From positions 37,039 to 101,038 of the forward strand of contig JACRCV010000019.1 in the NCBI GenBank assembly GCA_016218825.1: a stretch of DNA of 64,000 bases, given 5' to 3'. The stretch comes from Deltaproteobacteria bacterium (GTDB lineage: Bacteria; Myxococcota; XYA12-FULL-58-9). Both the position numbers and the translations under genes were made by a program. Shown here piece after piece: positions 54,301-62,972 of the stretch (within the stretch, counting starts at the first letter, position 1; every line of letters begins with the position of its first letter). The notes beneath the pieces are model-generated. The model was given only the letters and a program-made list of their open reading frames with translations. It was not told the origin of the DNA and did not search any database.

Positions 54301-56530
54301 TTGCGACGACGGCAATCCGCTCGTCAACCCGACCGCCGGCGAGCATTGTGGCGACGGCCTCGACAACGACTGCAATGGGCAGCTCGACGCCGCCGACCCG
54401 CTCTGCCCGGCCGGCTGCGTCGACGCCGACGGCGACGACTATGCGAGCGCCGGCTGTGACGGCTCCGACTGCGACGACGGCAATCCGAACCGGCACCCGG
54501 GCGCGGCCGAGCAGTGCAACGACGGCGTCGACAACGACTGCGACGGCGCCGCTGACGGCGCCGACGTCGGCGACTGTCCGCCGGGCTGTGTCGACTTCGA
54601 CCGCGACGGTTATCCGAGCGGCGCTTGTGGCGGCAGCGACTGCGACGACTGGCGCTTCGACGTACATCCGGGCGCCGGGGAGCACTGCGGTGACGGCGTC
54701 GACGACGACTGCAACGGCCTCGTCGACGGCGCCGATGTCGCGAGCTGTCCGGCCGGCTGCGTCGACGCCGACCTGGACGGCTACGAGAGCGCGGTCTGCG
54801 GCGGCACCGACTGTGACGACGCCCAGGTCAGCGTCAATCCGGGGGCGGGCGAGGCCTGCAGCGGCGGCATCGACGACAACTGCGACGGCCGGATCGACGC
54901 CGCCGATCCTCTCTGCCCGAGCGGCTGCGTCGACACCGACCAGGACGGCTACGACAGCGCGGCTTGCGGCGGCAGCGACTGCGACGATTCGGAGCCGCGC
55001 GTGCATCCGGGGGCCGTCGAAGGCTGCAGCGACGGCGGCGACGACGACTGCAACGGCCTGGTCGACGATCTCGATCCGGCCTGCCCGGCGGGCTGTGCCG
55101 ACGGCGACGGCGACGGCTATCGGAGCGGCGCCTGCGGTGGCCAGGACTGCGACGACTCGAGCCGCGCCGTGTTCCCGGACGCCGGCGAGCGCTGCAATGA
55201 CGGGGTCGACAACGACTGCAACGGGCTCAAAGACGGCGCCGATCCCGAGTGTCCGGCCGGCTGCGCCGACGTGGACGGCGACGGCTATGAAGACGCGGGC
55301 TGCGGCGGCGCCGACTGCAACGACGCCGATGCGAGCATCCGCCCGGGGGCGGCCGAGAGCTGCGGCGACGGGGTCGACAACGACTGCGACCTGCTGCAAG
55401 ACGGCGCCGATTCGATCGACTGCCCGCCGGCTTGCGTCGCCAACGACGACGACGACGACGGCTATCCGGACGTGGTCTGCGGCGGCAGCGACTGCGACGA
55501 CAGCAGGGCGATCGTCAACCCGGGCCGGCTCGAGGCCGCCTGCAACGGCACCGACGACGACTGCAACGCCGTCACCGCGGACGATTCGGATCCGGCCGAC
55601 GCCGACGGCGACGGCCACACGCGCGGTTGCGGCCACGACTGTGACGACTCGAACCCCCTGGTGCATCGGGGTGGGGTGGAGCGTTGCGACGACGGGCTCG
55701 ACAATGACTGCAATGGCCTGGTCGACGCCGCCGATGGCGGGGGTTGCCCGGCGGGCTGCGCCGACGCCGACGTCGACGGCTATCCGGACGTCGCTTGTGG
55801 CGGCTCCGACTGCGACGACGGCGACTTCACGGTGAATCGGGGGGCGGGCGAGAGCTGCACCGACGGCGCCGACAACGACTGCAACGGCCGCACGGACCTG
55901 GACGACCCGGCGTGCTCGGTGAGCTGCACCGATCTGGACGGCGACGGCTACCAGAGCGCCACCTGCGGCGGCTTCGACTGCGACGACACCGCGGCCTCGA
56001 CTCACCCGGGCGGCGGGGAGAGTTGCGCCGACGGGGTCGACAACGACTGCAACGGCCTCGTGGACGCCGTCGACCTCGGCTCGTGCCCGCCGGGTTGCGT
56101 CGACGCCGACGGCGACGGCTACACGTCGACCGCCTGCGGCGGCTCCGACTGCAACGACGCGGCCACGAGCGCCAACCCGGGGAGGTTCGAAGTCTGCGAT
56201 GGGCTCGACAACAACTGCAACGGCGGCGTCGACGACGGCTTCATCGACGCGGATCGGGACGGCGTCGCCGACTGCGTCGATGTCGACACCGATGGTGACG
56301 GCTGCGCCGACCTCATGGACGCCAATCCGACCGGCGCCTCGGCGGACCAAGACGGCGACGGCTTCGCGGTCGACTGCGACTGCGAGGACGACGACGACAC
56401 GATCCACGTCGACTGTGACCAGAACGTCTGGGGCGTCGCGGGCGGCTGCAACTGCGCCGCCAGCGGCAGCGGCGCCGGCTTGGCGCTCGTCGCGGTCTTC
56501 TTGGGCGCCCGCCATCGCCGCCGGCGCTAG
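48329..56530 (+). CDS. Giant secreted MopE-repeat protein with MYXO-CTERM-like tail
   Basis: 2733 residues, with GGAGACATC before ATG. A Sec signal (to about AQA, 24) is followed by a large N-terminal region (25-1000). Residues about 1005-1375 hold six ~50-residue repeats (TWYKDxDxDGYSDG...GDCDD). From about 1430 to 2640 run roughly 20 MopE-type repeats of ~56 residues (DADGDGYxxxxCGGSDCDD...CxDGxDNDCDGxxD), matching the putative Cu-binding MopE family. The extreme C-terminus (2705-2733) has GCNC, a hydrophobic stretch and GARHRRRR, the MYXO-CTERM pattern used for cell-surface sorting. It is divergent from an OmpA/TSP3 gene. A copper or calcium role is inferred from the repeat family. Confidence 0.9.
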   Translation: MRRFVRVTVIFASAVFGSVTARAQAPTLKLIQIEDGASQTAYNDWAEVLANPANTSVDGDGTTPALCGPINPNPDDLDCRVAPIGQVGRDLMRFSWTYTWNGDPATSFVALYVERFEETSNGLDFFFIADIDGAPEAVNGIPYLDPGDKVIQATYKGGNGLTLGAQGPKICNYVPSQGALCTSADPDAARDCDPIADPATGKVDGYKVLGSIGSTCTAVPQCCPGFGPASCTLAEQCDSGDRDATSLFYGKRFEIRAPWSTFGATAASGPLPLFWHVAVANGGLGLAGALDNIGGRNDTLGTFSYETVDVTPALQIGGAASPGSSSYGFVLTSNGTAPALANLAMSSSLRLPTRLYADTTLDGKLTPGTLTLMATDGNGDGSFETIAPGFDADGDSRPDPGVRLAPGATFEVASVQTVGSGLDQLVDRSTLTVVAIDSTATAAAETAIGFVVFTPGAPVRSGQPGAAVPVPVRVTNYSGGAAIINISTVDIAGDNGPYATALYADTDCDGGADGPLVDSPVDADPTPDVGSLANGDGACLVVGVTVPGGAAVGNRDRLYVRGSVATDGNKVGNATVTIDVRNRVTVVPGAYGSDSNPVSLSSAEIRYFPYTLINSGSAASAFEVCVDWSPAADAPYFVRLFSDPDGDGDISDGQELLVFSQSSDRCGGATEELATLSAIAPFGGTLGLVMEVRVPLSPAILSGPTLHHFFRVDDRGVANDLARGEVISNLGKLSLYADAGLNGAATYFTSCDTIYFQARRLSSVSQDLYYRLAVYRPGPILDACLPNPASCADHYITDLFGEFTGSYTLAAGKPTGAWQLRLIDDNTPSDENYTVNTVVERAGSLSAVLPTQADFVHFAADDVSFSVNVTNDNVGAPFTTSTLYYAILDDTLPTPQYWTGSGWAPFSAVPATVTGSVAVPALGAGGASTTVGVNVANVGFPDEDPPATYTIRVWWGLLCGDLIAGPQDAAVNVWGCASDTDLDGCTNCLDSLWNTFSPDADSDSYGSDCDCDDADAAIGANATWYKDIDNDGYSDGASLAQCGQPLGYRPASALVSTSGDCDDLDAAVHPATIWYKDLDLDGYSDGTSLTQCLEPPGYVLATALVGTSGDCDDLDATLSPATTWFKDLDGDAYADGASLTQCLKPAGYELATALLATSGDCDDTPISGFSTYPGATEVIADGVDQNCDSVEACYQDLDDDGYGSTIVVDDTDLICANGSALTADVSTDCDDANAAVNPATLWYQDADGDGYANGTAVTQCAPPLGYALATALVNTSGDCDDGDAALNPATVWYRDVDADGYSDGAALTQCAPPVGYALATALVDTSGDCDDGDATLNPATVWYADLDADLVSSGATFSQCSQPAGYARSTSLTALSGDCLDTNAAVHLNATEVCDGFDTDCSSGGAPADDPAETDPDGDRFVVCSGFVNHGGGFVGGDDCDNADPNSYPGAPELCDGYADDCSGVVPGSELDDDGDGFVGCAGWDDTYHPNALVIDGGDCNDLSPSVNPGLAEVTCNGVDDDCDFLTLDEPGGADADSDGYTVLCGQDCDDTNFFVHPGGVENCTDALDNDCDGSIDSADPACASTCVDADGDGYRSVACGGSDCDDSNPFINAGAAESCTDGIDNNCNARVDGNDPLCPASCPDADGDGYPRATCGGSDCDDGRAGVHPGQPELCTDGQDNNCDGRVDAADPLCPADCADWDGDGYPDRDCGGSDCNDRVASIHPGGGESCLDGVDNDCNGLVDANDPRCPAGCADADGDGYESRGCDGSDCDDSRGTINPGRREDCTDGVDNDCSGLADGDDPQCPAGCPDDDGDGYRSLACGGSDCDDAAFFVNPAIGERCVNGIDDNCDGRIDYQDPGECPAGCADGDGDGYLAATCGGRDCDDGDPAVSPGAVEDCTDNADNNCDGVVDGRDPGACPPACIDQDGDGYPDLACGGSDCNDLEAATHPGAVEVACDALDDDCNVLTADLPDLDRDGFTSSACPPGTDCDDGNPLVNPTAGEHCGDGLDNDCNGQLDAADPLCPAGCVDADGDDYASAGCDGSDCDDGNPNRHPGAAEQCNDGVDNDCDGAADGADVGDCPPGCVDFDRDGYPSGACGGSDCDDWRFDVHPGAGEHCGDGVDDDCNGLVDGADVASCPAGCVDADLDGYESAVCGGTDCDDAQVSVNPGAGEACSGGIDDNCDGRIDAADPLCPSGCVDTDQDGYDSAACGGSDCDDSEPRVHPGAVEGCSDGGDDDCNGLVDDLDPACPAGCADGDGDGYRSGACGGQDCDDSSRAVFPDAGERCNDGVDNDCNGLKDGADPECPAGCADVDGDGYEDAGCGGADCNDADASIRPGAAESCGDGVDNDCDLLQDGADSIDCPPACVANDDDDDGYPDVVCGGSDCDDSRAIVNPGRLEAACNGTDDDCNAVTADDSDPADADGDGHTRGCGHDCDDSNPLVHRGGVERCDDGLDNDCNGLVDAADGGGCPAGCADADVDGYPDVACGGSDCDDGDFTVNRGAGESCTDGADNDCNGRTDLDDPACSVSCTDLDGDGYQSATCGGFDCDDTAASTHPGGGESCADGVDNDCNGLVDAVDLGSCPPGCVDADGDGYTSTACGGSDCNDAATSANPGRFEVCDGLDNNCNGGVDDGFIDADRDGVADCVDVDTDGDGCADLMDANPTGASADQDGDGFAVDCDCEDDDDTIHVDCDQNVWGVAGGCNCAASGSGAGLALVAVFLGARHRRRR
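51393..52450 (+). repeat. Six ~150-bp in-frame repeats (WYKD/GDCDD units) in the giant protein
   Basis: The word TWYKD, IWYKD, TWFKD, LWYQD, VWYRD, VWYAD recurs at about 51395, 51545, 51695, 52048, 52198 and 52348 with a near-150-base period. Each unit ends in a SGDCDD motif. One divergent unit (CYQDLDDDGYG at about 51904) interrupts the array. The high DNA-level similarity of the last units suggests recent unequal crossing-over. Confidence 0.75.
52630..56240 (+). repeat. MopE-type repeat array, about 20-23 in-frame units of ~168 bp
   Basis: Units start with CxDxDGDGY, continue with CGGSDCDD, a PGxxExC segment and end with CTDGVDNDCNGLVDxxDPxCP. I count 20 units with the last motif between about 53000 and 56230, plus three looser ones before them. 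Internal GAC/TGC codons repeat, creating long antisense open frames that are not genes. Confidence 0.8.
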
Positions 56531-56801
56531 GAGATCATTGCGGCCGGGCGTCTCCCAGGGCAGACGATGGTCAGGCCGCAGTCGCCGTCTTCACCGCTGC
56601 CACGGTCGCAACCGACATTCATCGTTGTGGCCGGCAGGACGCTCGCGAGCGCGGCCAAGAGATTGATCCAGGCGTGGCGCCCCTTGATCTGTGCCGCAGG
56701 CGACTCACTCTAGCACCCGGAAATGGAGTTGCTCTTCGCGGTGCCCGCGTGCACGCAAGAGGGCGGTTTTTTGCCTGTCACCCGACGCAAAGGAGAATGG
56801 C

Positions 56802-59800
56802 ATGTCCGGCAGAACAGATTGGTCGCGGTTGTTCGGCGCGGTTCTTGGTGCCTCGACCGCCGTGTTGGTTGCGGCCTCCCCGGCGCGGGCGGCGGTGATG
56901 GCGCCGATCTCCGGTGAGATCCAGCTCATCACGGTCGACAACCTCGCCGACCACTGGTCGGGCGGCAAGATCGTGGTCGGCGGCCAGGTGGTGATCCTGC
57001 CGCGCAACCTCCTGCTCGACCTGCCCGCCAACCGCCTCACCCTGACCGAGCTGTTCACGCAGGCGCCGGTAAGCTGCCAGCTCGCGGGACTGACCGGCCT
57101 CGCCAAGGGCGACGTGTGCAACACCACCGGCGCCGGCGGCTTTGCCACCATCCATGCCAACCGCACCGACAACGGCAACGTCATCGCCGGCGACGTGTTC
57201 ATCGAAAAGGGCGTGGAGTCGGTGATCGGTCAGGTCACGCACATCAACTACGCTGACGGCTACTTCGTGTTGAACGGCCTTCCCAACGATAGCGTCACCG
57301 GCGTCATGGTGCGCCTGAACGATCCCGACGCCAGGCACACCGTGCAGACGGGACTCGGGTGCGCGCTTGGCAACACGGTCAACTGCAGCCCTGACCCGCG
57401 CTTCACCCTCGACGGCGACAACTACACGAACGTCTTTACCACCGGCTACCCGCTGTGCATCCCGAGCACCGTGGCCCGCACCTTCACCGACGTGCTCGGC
57501 CTCGGCACCACCACCGCCCAGGCGGCCGTGGACGGTACCGGCGACGCGCTCTGCCCGGAGAGCAACCGCACCTCCCTGCCCGCGGCAGACTCGCGGCGCT
57601 TCGCTCCCATCCAGCTCGGCGACAGCGTGGTCGCGGAAGGCAACTTCGAGTTCGTGGCCGGCGTGCGCTTCCTCTCCGCCCACTCGACGCAGGTGCAGAC
57701 CGGCATCACCACCCGTGACGCGCCCGACCAACCGGACTACCTGTTCCTGGAAGAGTTCGAGGTCGACGCCGCCGGCTTCCAGAACCAACGGCTGCGCACC
57801 CTGATGATCGGCTTCTCCACCCTGCCGCCCGACGTCCTCATCTGGACGCTGCACTACGACCCGCAGACCAACCAGCCGCACGAGCTGCCCATGGCCTCGG
57901 TGCGCGGCTGCGACCTCGCCGGCGGCGCCGGCACCTGCGGCAACCAGGGCCTCGTGGGGCTCGGGGCGAACATCTGGAAGATCCGGCACGACGTGGACTT
58001 TCTGTTCGGCGCCGCGCCGAAGCTGAATCCGTGCGCGCACCTGCAGAACGAGCCCAGGTTCGGGACCGGCTTCTGCCCGAACGGCGGCGGGCTCGGCGCC
58101 CCTGGGGTGAGCGCCGAGCAGTTCGCGATCATGAGCCCGATCCCGCACGAGGTGCAGGCGCGCACCGGCCACTCGTTGGCATTCCCGGGCCTCGTCACCC
58201 TCGACGTGATGGGCAACCAGGCCACGAACGGCCAGTACCTGTTCCCCTTCGGCGTGGGTTTGGGCGGCGTCTCCTTCCCGGAGATGGTGGAGATCAACCT
58301 CGCGGCGTTGGCCACGCCGTTCAGCTTCACCGGCCTGCCCTGGACCCTCGACCGGCGCTTGAGCCCGGCCGGCTGCATCGACGTGACCGGCGACGGCGTC
58401 GTGGACTGCGAGGCCGGCCCGCAGCCGCTCGATCCGTATCCGTTCGAGGGAACCTTCCAAGGCGTGCTCATGGACCCGCGCACCCTGGCGAGCGTGCCGC
58501 AGGGGCCTTACAGCGATCCCAACTTCACGGCCCTGCCGCTGACCCGGGCCGCCGACCGCATCCTGTCGTTCGTAGACGCTGCGGGCCAGTTCCAGGGCGA
58601 CCTGTCGGTCCTGGCCTGGCCGCCGGTCAATCCCCCGGCGCTGCCGATCCCGGCCACGCCGGTCGCGGTCGCCTGCGCCGTGGGCGCCGGGGGCGGGGTC
58701 AACTCCGCCGTGGTCGCCAACAACGACTCGGCGAGTGCCAACCCCGCGGTCCCGACCAACATCAACGTCGCCGCCAACGACACCGGGACGTTGAGCCTGA
58801 CCACCTTGCTCATCACCAGCGGACCGAGCAGCGGCACCGTGGAGATCGACCCGCTCCTCGACGGCTCGGTGATCTACACCTCGAGCGCGGGCTTCTCCGG
58901 CGCGGATGTCTTCACCTACACCATCGAGGATCTGGTCGGCGTCACCTCGAACACCGCGACCGTCACCGTGATCGTGAACCCGCCGGCATCGGTTCCGCCT
59001 ACGGCGCTCGGCGACACGGCCACGACCGTGGAAGGCACCCCGGTGGACATCGCGGTGCTCACCAACGACACCGCGGTGACCCCGGCGACGCTGGACCCGG
59101 CCTCCGTGACCATCACGCTCGCCGCGGTCGACGGCCTCGCCGTGGCGGACCCGGCCACCGGCGTCGTGAGGTACTTGCCGGCGATCGGCTTCGCAGGCCT
59201 CGACTCCTTCGCGTACGTGGTACGTGATTCCACCGGCGCGGTGTCGAACGCGGCGCGCGTCGATGTCAACGTCACGGGGCTCAACCAGGCGCCGCTGACC
59301 GTCAACGACACGGCGGGTCCGCTACCCGCAGGCGTGGCCGTGGCCATCCCGGTCCTCACCAACGACACCGATGCAGACGGCCCGGGGATCGACGTCGCCT
59401 CGGTGCAGATCGGTGTGCCACCGACCATCGGCACGGCGATCCTCAACGCGGACGGCACCATCACCTACACCGGCAACGTCGCCGGCACCGACACCTTCAC
59501 GTATACCGTGGCCGACGCGCTCGGCGCGCGCTCGCTCGCGGGAACGGTCACCGTGGCGATCGCCGCCCCGACCGACGTGCTCACGGTCAGCCGCGCGCTC
59601 TATCGCACCGGCACGAGGGAGTGGCGCGTCGAGGGCACGACCGACCAAATCGCCACGCCCGGGAACACCATCACGCTGCACGTGGGCGCCACCGTGGCCG
59701 GGCCGGTGCTCGGCACCGCCACCGCCAACGCCGCCGGTGCGTGGGTCTATCGCACCGTGGGCGCGGCGCTCGCGCCGGACCAGACCAGCACCATCAGCAT

Positions 59801-59855
59801 CGAGTCCACGGGCGGCGGGGTGCTGCTCGCGCAACCGATCACCGTCACGCGGTAG
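56802..59855 (+). CDS. Large secreted protein with three cadherin-like domains and shared C-terminal module
   Basis: 1017 residues from ATG 56802 (AAGGAGAATGGC upstream); the frame is open earlier but without a site. A Sec signal ends at ARAA. Residues about 32-640 are a unique beta-rich domain with paired Cys (CQLAGLTGLAKGDVC, CALGNTVNC). Three cadherin-like domains (about 670-925) each end in a DxFTYTIxD/DSFAYVVRD motif. The C-terminal module (about 930-1017) ends in ITVTR and shares its fold with four other proteins here. It is followed 46 bases later by a TSP3/beta-helix lipoprotein, repeating the cadherin-TSP3 pairing of this island. Confidence 0.83.
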   Translation: MSGRTDWSRLFGAVLGASTAVLVAASPARAAVMAPISGEIQLITVDNLADHWSGGKIVVGGQVVILPRNLLLDLPANRLTLTELFTQAPVSCQLAGLTGLAKGDVCNTTGAGGFATIHANRTDNGNVIAGDVFIEKGVESVIGQVTHINYADGYFVLNGLPNDSVTGVMVRLNDPDARHTVQTGLGCALGNTVNCSPDPRFTLDGDNYTNVFTTGYPLCIPSTVARTFTDVLGLGTTTAQAAVDGTGDALCPESNRTSLPAADSRRFAPIQLGDSVVAEGNFEFVAGVRFLSAHSTQVQTGITTRDAPDQPDYLFLEEFEVDAAGFQNQRLRTLMIGFSTLPPDVLIWTLHYDPQTNQPHELPMASVRGCDLAGGAGTCGNQGLVGLGANIWKIRHDVDFLFGAAPKLNPCAHLQNEPRFGTGFCPNGGGLGAPGVSAEQFAIMSPIPHEVQARTGHSLAFPGLVTLDVMGNQATNGQYLFPFGVGLGGVSFPEMVEINLAALATPFSFTGLPWTLDRRLSPAGCIDVTGDGVVDCEAGPQPLDPYPFEGTFQGVLMDPRTLASVPQGPYSDPNFTALPLTRAADRILSFVDAAGQFQGDLSVLAWPPVNPPALPIPATPVAVACAVGAGGGVNSAVVANNDSASANPAVPTNINVAANDTGTLSLTTLLITSGPSSGTVEIDPLLDGSVIYTSSAGFSGADVFTYTIEDLVGVTSNTATVTVIVNPPASVPPTALGDTATTVEGTPVDIAVLTNDTAVTPATLDPASVTITLAAVDGLAVADPATGVVRYLPAIGFAGLDSFAYVVRDSTGAVSNAARVDVNVTGLNQAPLTVNDTAGPLPAGVAVAIPVLTNDTDADGPGIDVASVQIGVPPTIGTAILNADGTITYTGNVAGTDTFTYTVADALGARSLAGTVTVAIAAPTDVLTVSRALYRTGTREWRVEGTTDQIATPGNTITLHVGATVAGPVLGTATANAAGAWVYRTVGAALAPDQTSTISIESTGGGVLLAQPITVTR

Positions 59856-59901
59856 GGCCGGCGCCCCGAGCACGACGACACCAAACTCAAGGAGCAGCGC
59901 A

Positions 59902-62733
59902 ATGCTTTCGAATCTGAGGCGGATCAGTGGACTCATCCTGCTTTCGACAATGGCTTCCTGCGGCGGCGACGACGCCGGCACCGGCGGTGGCACGCCGGCC
60001 GCGACCCCGAAGCTCATCCTGACCGGCAACCTCACGGGCCTCGCCGGCCACGTGGCGGCGGTGGCGGTCGACGACACCGGCGCGGAGACAACGGCTCTCG
60101 CCGTGGCCCCGGGGCTCTTCGAGCTCGGCGTGGCGCTGTCGCACGACTACGTCCTGGTGCTGCGCGACACCGACGCCGGCGGCCGGACCCTGGCGATTCT
60201 CATCGCCGACCAGGCCACCGGGCGGGTCGCTTTCTCGGCCGGCGCCGAGGCGCGCACCCACGCTCTGGGCGAGGTGGCGGCGACCCCCGGCATCGGCCGC
60301 GCCACCGTGGGCGGCGCTCTGCCGGCGCCGTCCGGATCCGCTTTGGCCGGCGACGCCGACCAGGACGGCATCCCGGATCTCGCCGATCGCCACGTCGACG
60401 AGGACGGGGACGACGTGCGCGATATCGACGACGACTTCCCGTTCCAGAGCGTCGCGGCTCTGGACTCGGATGGCGACGGCCGACCGGATGCGTTCATGCC
60501 CGGAGCCTTGGCCGCGGCGATCGCGGCCTCGGGCCTCGTGGAAGACCAGGACGACGACAACGACACGGTGGCCGACGCCGACGACGCCTTCCCGCTCGAG
60601 GTGGCGGCGGCGCTGGACACCGACGGCGATCACATGCCGGACTCCTTCCTCCCCGCTGCGACCCCGGCCCAGGTGGCTGCCTCGGGCCTGGTGGAAGACG
60701 CGGATGACGACAACGACGGCGTCGCCGACGACGCCGACGCCTTCCCGATCGACATGGTCGCTTCCGTGGACACGGACGCCGACGGCCATCCGGACGCCTT
60801 CTTGCCGACCGCAACCCCGGAGCAGGTGGCGGCCTCGGGGCTCACCGCCGACTTGGACGACGACGGCGACGGCGTGCTCGACACGGCCGACCTGTTCCCG
60901 ACGAGCGCCGTGGCCACAGCGGACCCGGACGCCGACGGCCGGCCGGACGCCTTCTTGCCTACCGCAACCCCGGAGCAGATCGCGGCCTCCGGCCTGACCC
61001 TCGACAACTGCCCGGGGCTCTCGAACCCGAGCCAGGCCGACGTCGCTCCCAGAAACGGCATCGGCGACGTGTGCGAGCCGGCGGCGGTTGCCGATGTCTT
61101 CAGCTTCATCGCCGGTACGGCCGTGACCACCGTCGCCGCCGAGAGCCTGCTCGGCAACGACGCCAACGTCGGCGCGGCCGTAGCCTCGTCCGGCGCCACC
61201 GCCCTCGGCGGCCAGGTCAGCATCCGCGCCGACGGGACCTTCGTCTACACCCCGCCTGCCGTGACCGCGGTGCCGGCGACCGACACCTTCACCTACCAGG
61301 CGCAAAGCCGCGCGCTCGCCACGGTCGCGGTCACCGCCACCGTGACCATGACCTTCAATGCCCGCGTCTGGTACGTAGACAACAGCGCCACCGGGCCGGG
61401 AACCGGCACGCTGGCTTCGCCGTTCCAGACTCTGGTGGCGGTCGAGGCCGCTTCGGCGGCCGGAGACACCATCATGGTCCTCGCCGGCACCGGGAACGCA
61501 AACGGCCAGAGCCAGGGCATCATCCTCAAGGACAACCAGCGCCTGCTCGGCCAGGGGGTGGGTTTCGCCGCCAACCTGATCGCCAACGGCATCGCCCGCG
61601 GCATCGTGCTCGTACCGCCGGGCGCCCAACCGGTCATCGCCAACGACGGCGTGGCCCGCGTGGGCCAGCCGGCCGACGCACGAGGCGTGGGCGTGTTCTT
61701 GGCCAACCACAACGAGGTCGCGGGCCTGCGCATCGACGCGTCGGCGCAGCCGAGCATGGAGCAGGGCATCCTCGGGCTCAACACCACCGGCGTGCACCTC
61801 CACGACAACACCATCGCCAACATCAACGCCGGCTTCGGCGCCATCGAGCTCTACGACCCGGCCGGCGAGCCGCCGGCGGTGGCCAACCTGATCGTGAGCA
61901 ACACCATCCAGAGCCCGGGCCGCCAGGGGATCCTGGTGTTCAACGGTGTCAGCGTCGGCGCCGTAGCCACGGCCGGAACGGTGGCGGCGGTCACCATCGA
62001 CGCCAACATCGTCACCGACTCCGGGGGCGACGCCATCGAGCTTCGCGCCGCGGGCGGGGACACCTCCGCGCTCTTCGGCGTCGTCACCAACAACGCGGTC
62101 TCCGGGGCGGTCGATGCCCCGGGCATCCGCGGCCTGGCCGGCGACGCGGCCGGCCTCGAGGCGCCGCTCTTGGACCTCACCATCACCGGCAACACCGTGA
62201 CCGGCAACGGCCGCGACGGCATCGACCTCGACAGCCAGGGCGCGGCGTCGCTCACCGCGCTCGTCGCCGACAACCCGCAGGTGTCCGGCAACAGCGTGCC
62301 GGCCGCCAACAGCGCCAGCGGCATCTCCGCCCGCGCCGTCGACGCCTCGACCCTGAGCGTGGTCATCGAGCAGAACCCGGCGATCGCCCAGAACGGCGCC
62401 GCCGGCATCGACGTCGACGCGCAGGGGGACGCGATCGTGCGCGCCGCCATCCGCGACAATGCTCTGCAAAACAACAACACCGCCGCCCGCCCGGTCGAGT
62501 TCAGCGCCCAGGTGCGCACCCGGTCTCCTGGCGCCTTTGGCCCCTCGGCGTGCGTGCAGATGCTCAGAAACTCCGGCCTGCCGGCGGCGCTGGGCTTCAA
62601 CCTCCAGAACGACGCCGGCGCGTTCACCGCTGAGGACGGCGGCGGCCTCACGACCAACTCCCCCGTGCCGACCATGAACCTCGGTGCGGCGGCCGTGGCC
62701 ACCGGCACGGCGGGCGCGTGCGGCCTGCCCTGA
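59902..62733 (+). CDS. Lipoprotein with TSP3 repeats, cadherin-like domain and parallel beta-helix
   Basis: 943 residues from ATG 59902 (AAGGAG 7 bases upstream). The lipobox is MASC (Cys20). An N-terminal ~110-residue domain is shared with the other TSP3 lipoproteins. Four TSP3-like units of ~50 residues follow (about 150-375), with a repeated word FLPTATPEQVAASGL. A cadherin-like domain (about 395-485) and a right-handed parallel beta-helix (about 490-880) complete it. The helix coils show NTxxGNGRDGID and NAGAAGIDVDAQG patterns. Such beta-helices often bind or cut polysaccharide, but no catalytic residues are obvious. It is the last intact gene before a decayed region. Confidence 0.85.
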   Translation: MLSNLRRISGLILLSTMASCGGDDAGTGGGTPAATPKLILTGNLTGLAGHVAAVAVDDTGAETTALAVAPGLFELGVALSHDYVLVLRDTDAGGRTLAILIADQATGRVAFSAGAEARTHALGEVAATPGIGRATVGGALPAPSGSALAGDADQDGIPDLADRHVDEDGDDVRDIDDDFPFQSVAALDSDGDGRPDAFMPGALAAAIAASGLVEDQDDDNDTVADADDAFPLEVAAALDTDGDHMPDSFLPAATPAQVAASGLVEDADDDNDGVADDADAFPIDMVASVDTDADGHPDAFLPTATPEQVAASGLTADLDDDGDGVLDTADLFPTSAVATADPDADGRPDAFLPTATPEQIAASGLTLDNCPGLSNPSQADVAPRNGIGDVCEPAAVADVFSFIAGTAVTTVAAESLLGNDANVGAAVASSGATALGGQVSIRADGTFVYTPPAVTAVPATDTFTYQAQSRALATVAVTATVTMTFNARVWYVDNSATGPGTGTLASPFQTLVAVEAASAAGDTIMVLAGTGNANGQSQGIILKDNQRLLGQGVGFAANLIANGIARGIVLVPPGAQPVIANDGVARVGQPADARGVGVFLANHNEVAGLRIDASAQPSMEQGILGLNTTGVHLHDNTIANINAGFGAIELYDPAGEPPAVANLIVSNTIQSPGRQGILVFNGVSVGAVATAGTVAAVTIDANIVTDSGGDAIELRAAGGDTSALFGVVTNNAVSGAVDAPGIRGLAGDAAGLEAPLLDLTITGNTVTGNGRDGIDLDSQGAASLTALVADNPQVSGNSVPAANSASGISARAVDASTLSVVIEQNPAIAQNGAAGIDVDAQGDAIVRAAIRDNALQNNNTAARPVEFSAQVRTRSPGAFGPSACVQMLRNSGLPAALGFNLQNDAGAFTAEDGGGLTTNSPVPTMNLGAAAVATGTAGACGLP

Positions 62734-62925
62734 CACCGCACTTCTTGAGCGAGTACGTGCAGAGCACCAGGCGCTTCGTGCCGCCGATGACGTTGTTGAT
62801 TTGCGCCACGTAGGCGGCGAAGTCGTCCCAGTCGCCAGGTACTCTGGAAAGCCCGGGACGCCCTTCTTCAAGGCGTTGAGGGCGTCTTCGGTAGTCAGGA
62901 AGTCGACCTTGCCCAGATGTGGAGC
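62733..62925 (-). pseudogene. MEDS-domain remnant, frameshifted
   Basis: Two minus-strand frames joined by a shift near 62840 read KVDFLTTEDALNALKKGVPG and then WDDFAAYVAQINNVIGGTK followed by RLVLCTYSLKKCG. The end closely resembles the C-terminal part of MEDS (DcmR-type sensory) domains, which read like YEAxLNxVIxxxxVLxLCTYSLxxCG. The rest of the domain is missing on both sides. It is therefore a decayed fragment, not a gene. The identification is from memory of the family motif. Confidence 0.5.
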
Positions 62926-62972
62926 TCGTTGCTTTCGAGTCCCTCGGTGCCTTCGACGGACGCGCCACCGTC

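Noticed and set aside
51393..56240. Noncoding minisatellite
   Set aside because: The repeats stay in frame across 4.8 kb and encode ordered Cys/Asp motifs, so they are protein repeats.
51482..56515. A minus-strand open frame of 1677 codons opposite the MopE array
   Set aside because: It mirrors the GAC/TGC repeat codons of the plus-strand gene, is full of Val/Ala/Arg words with no domain, and has no ribosome site or signal.
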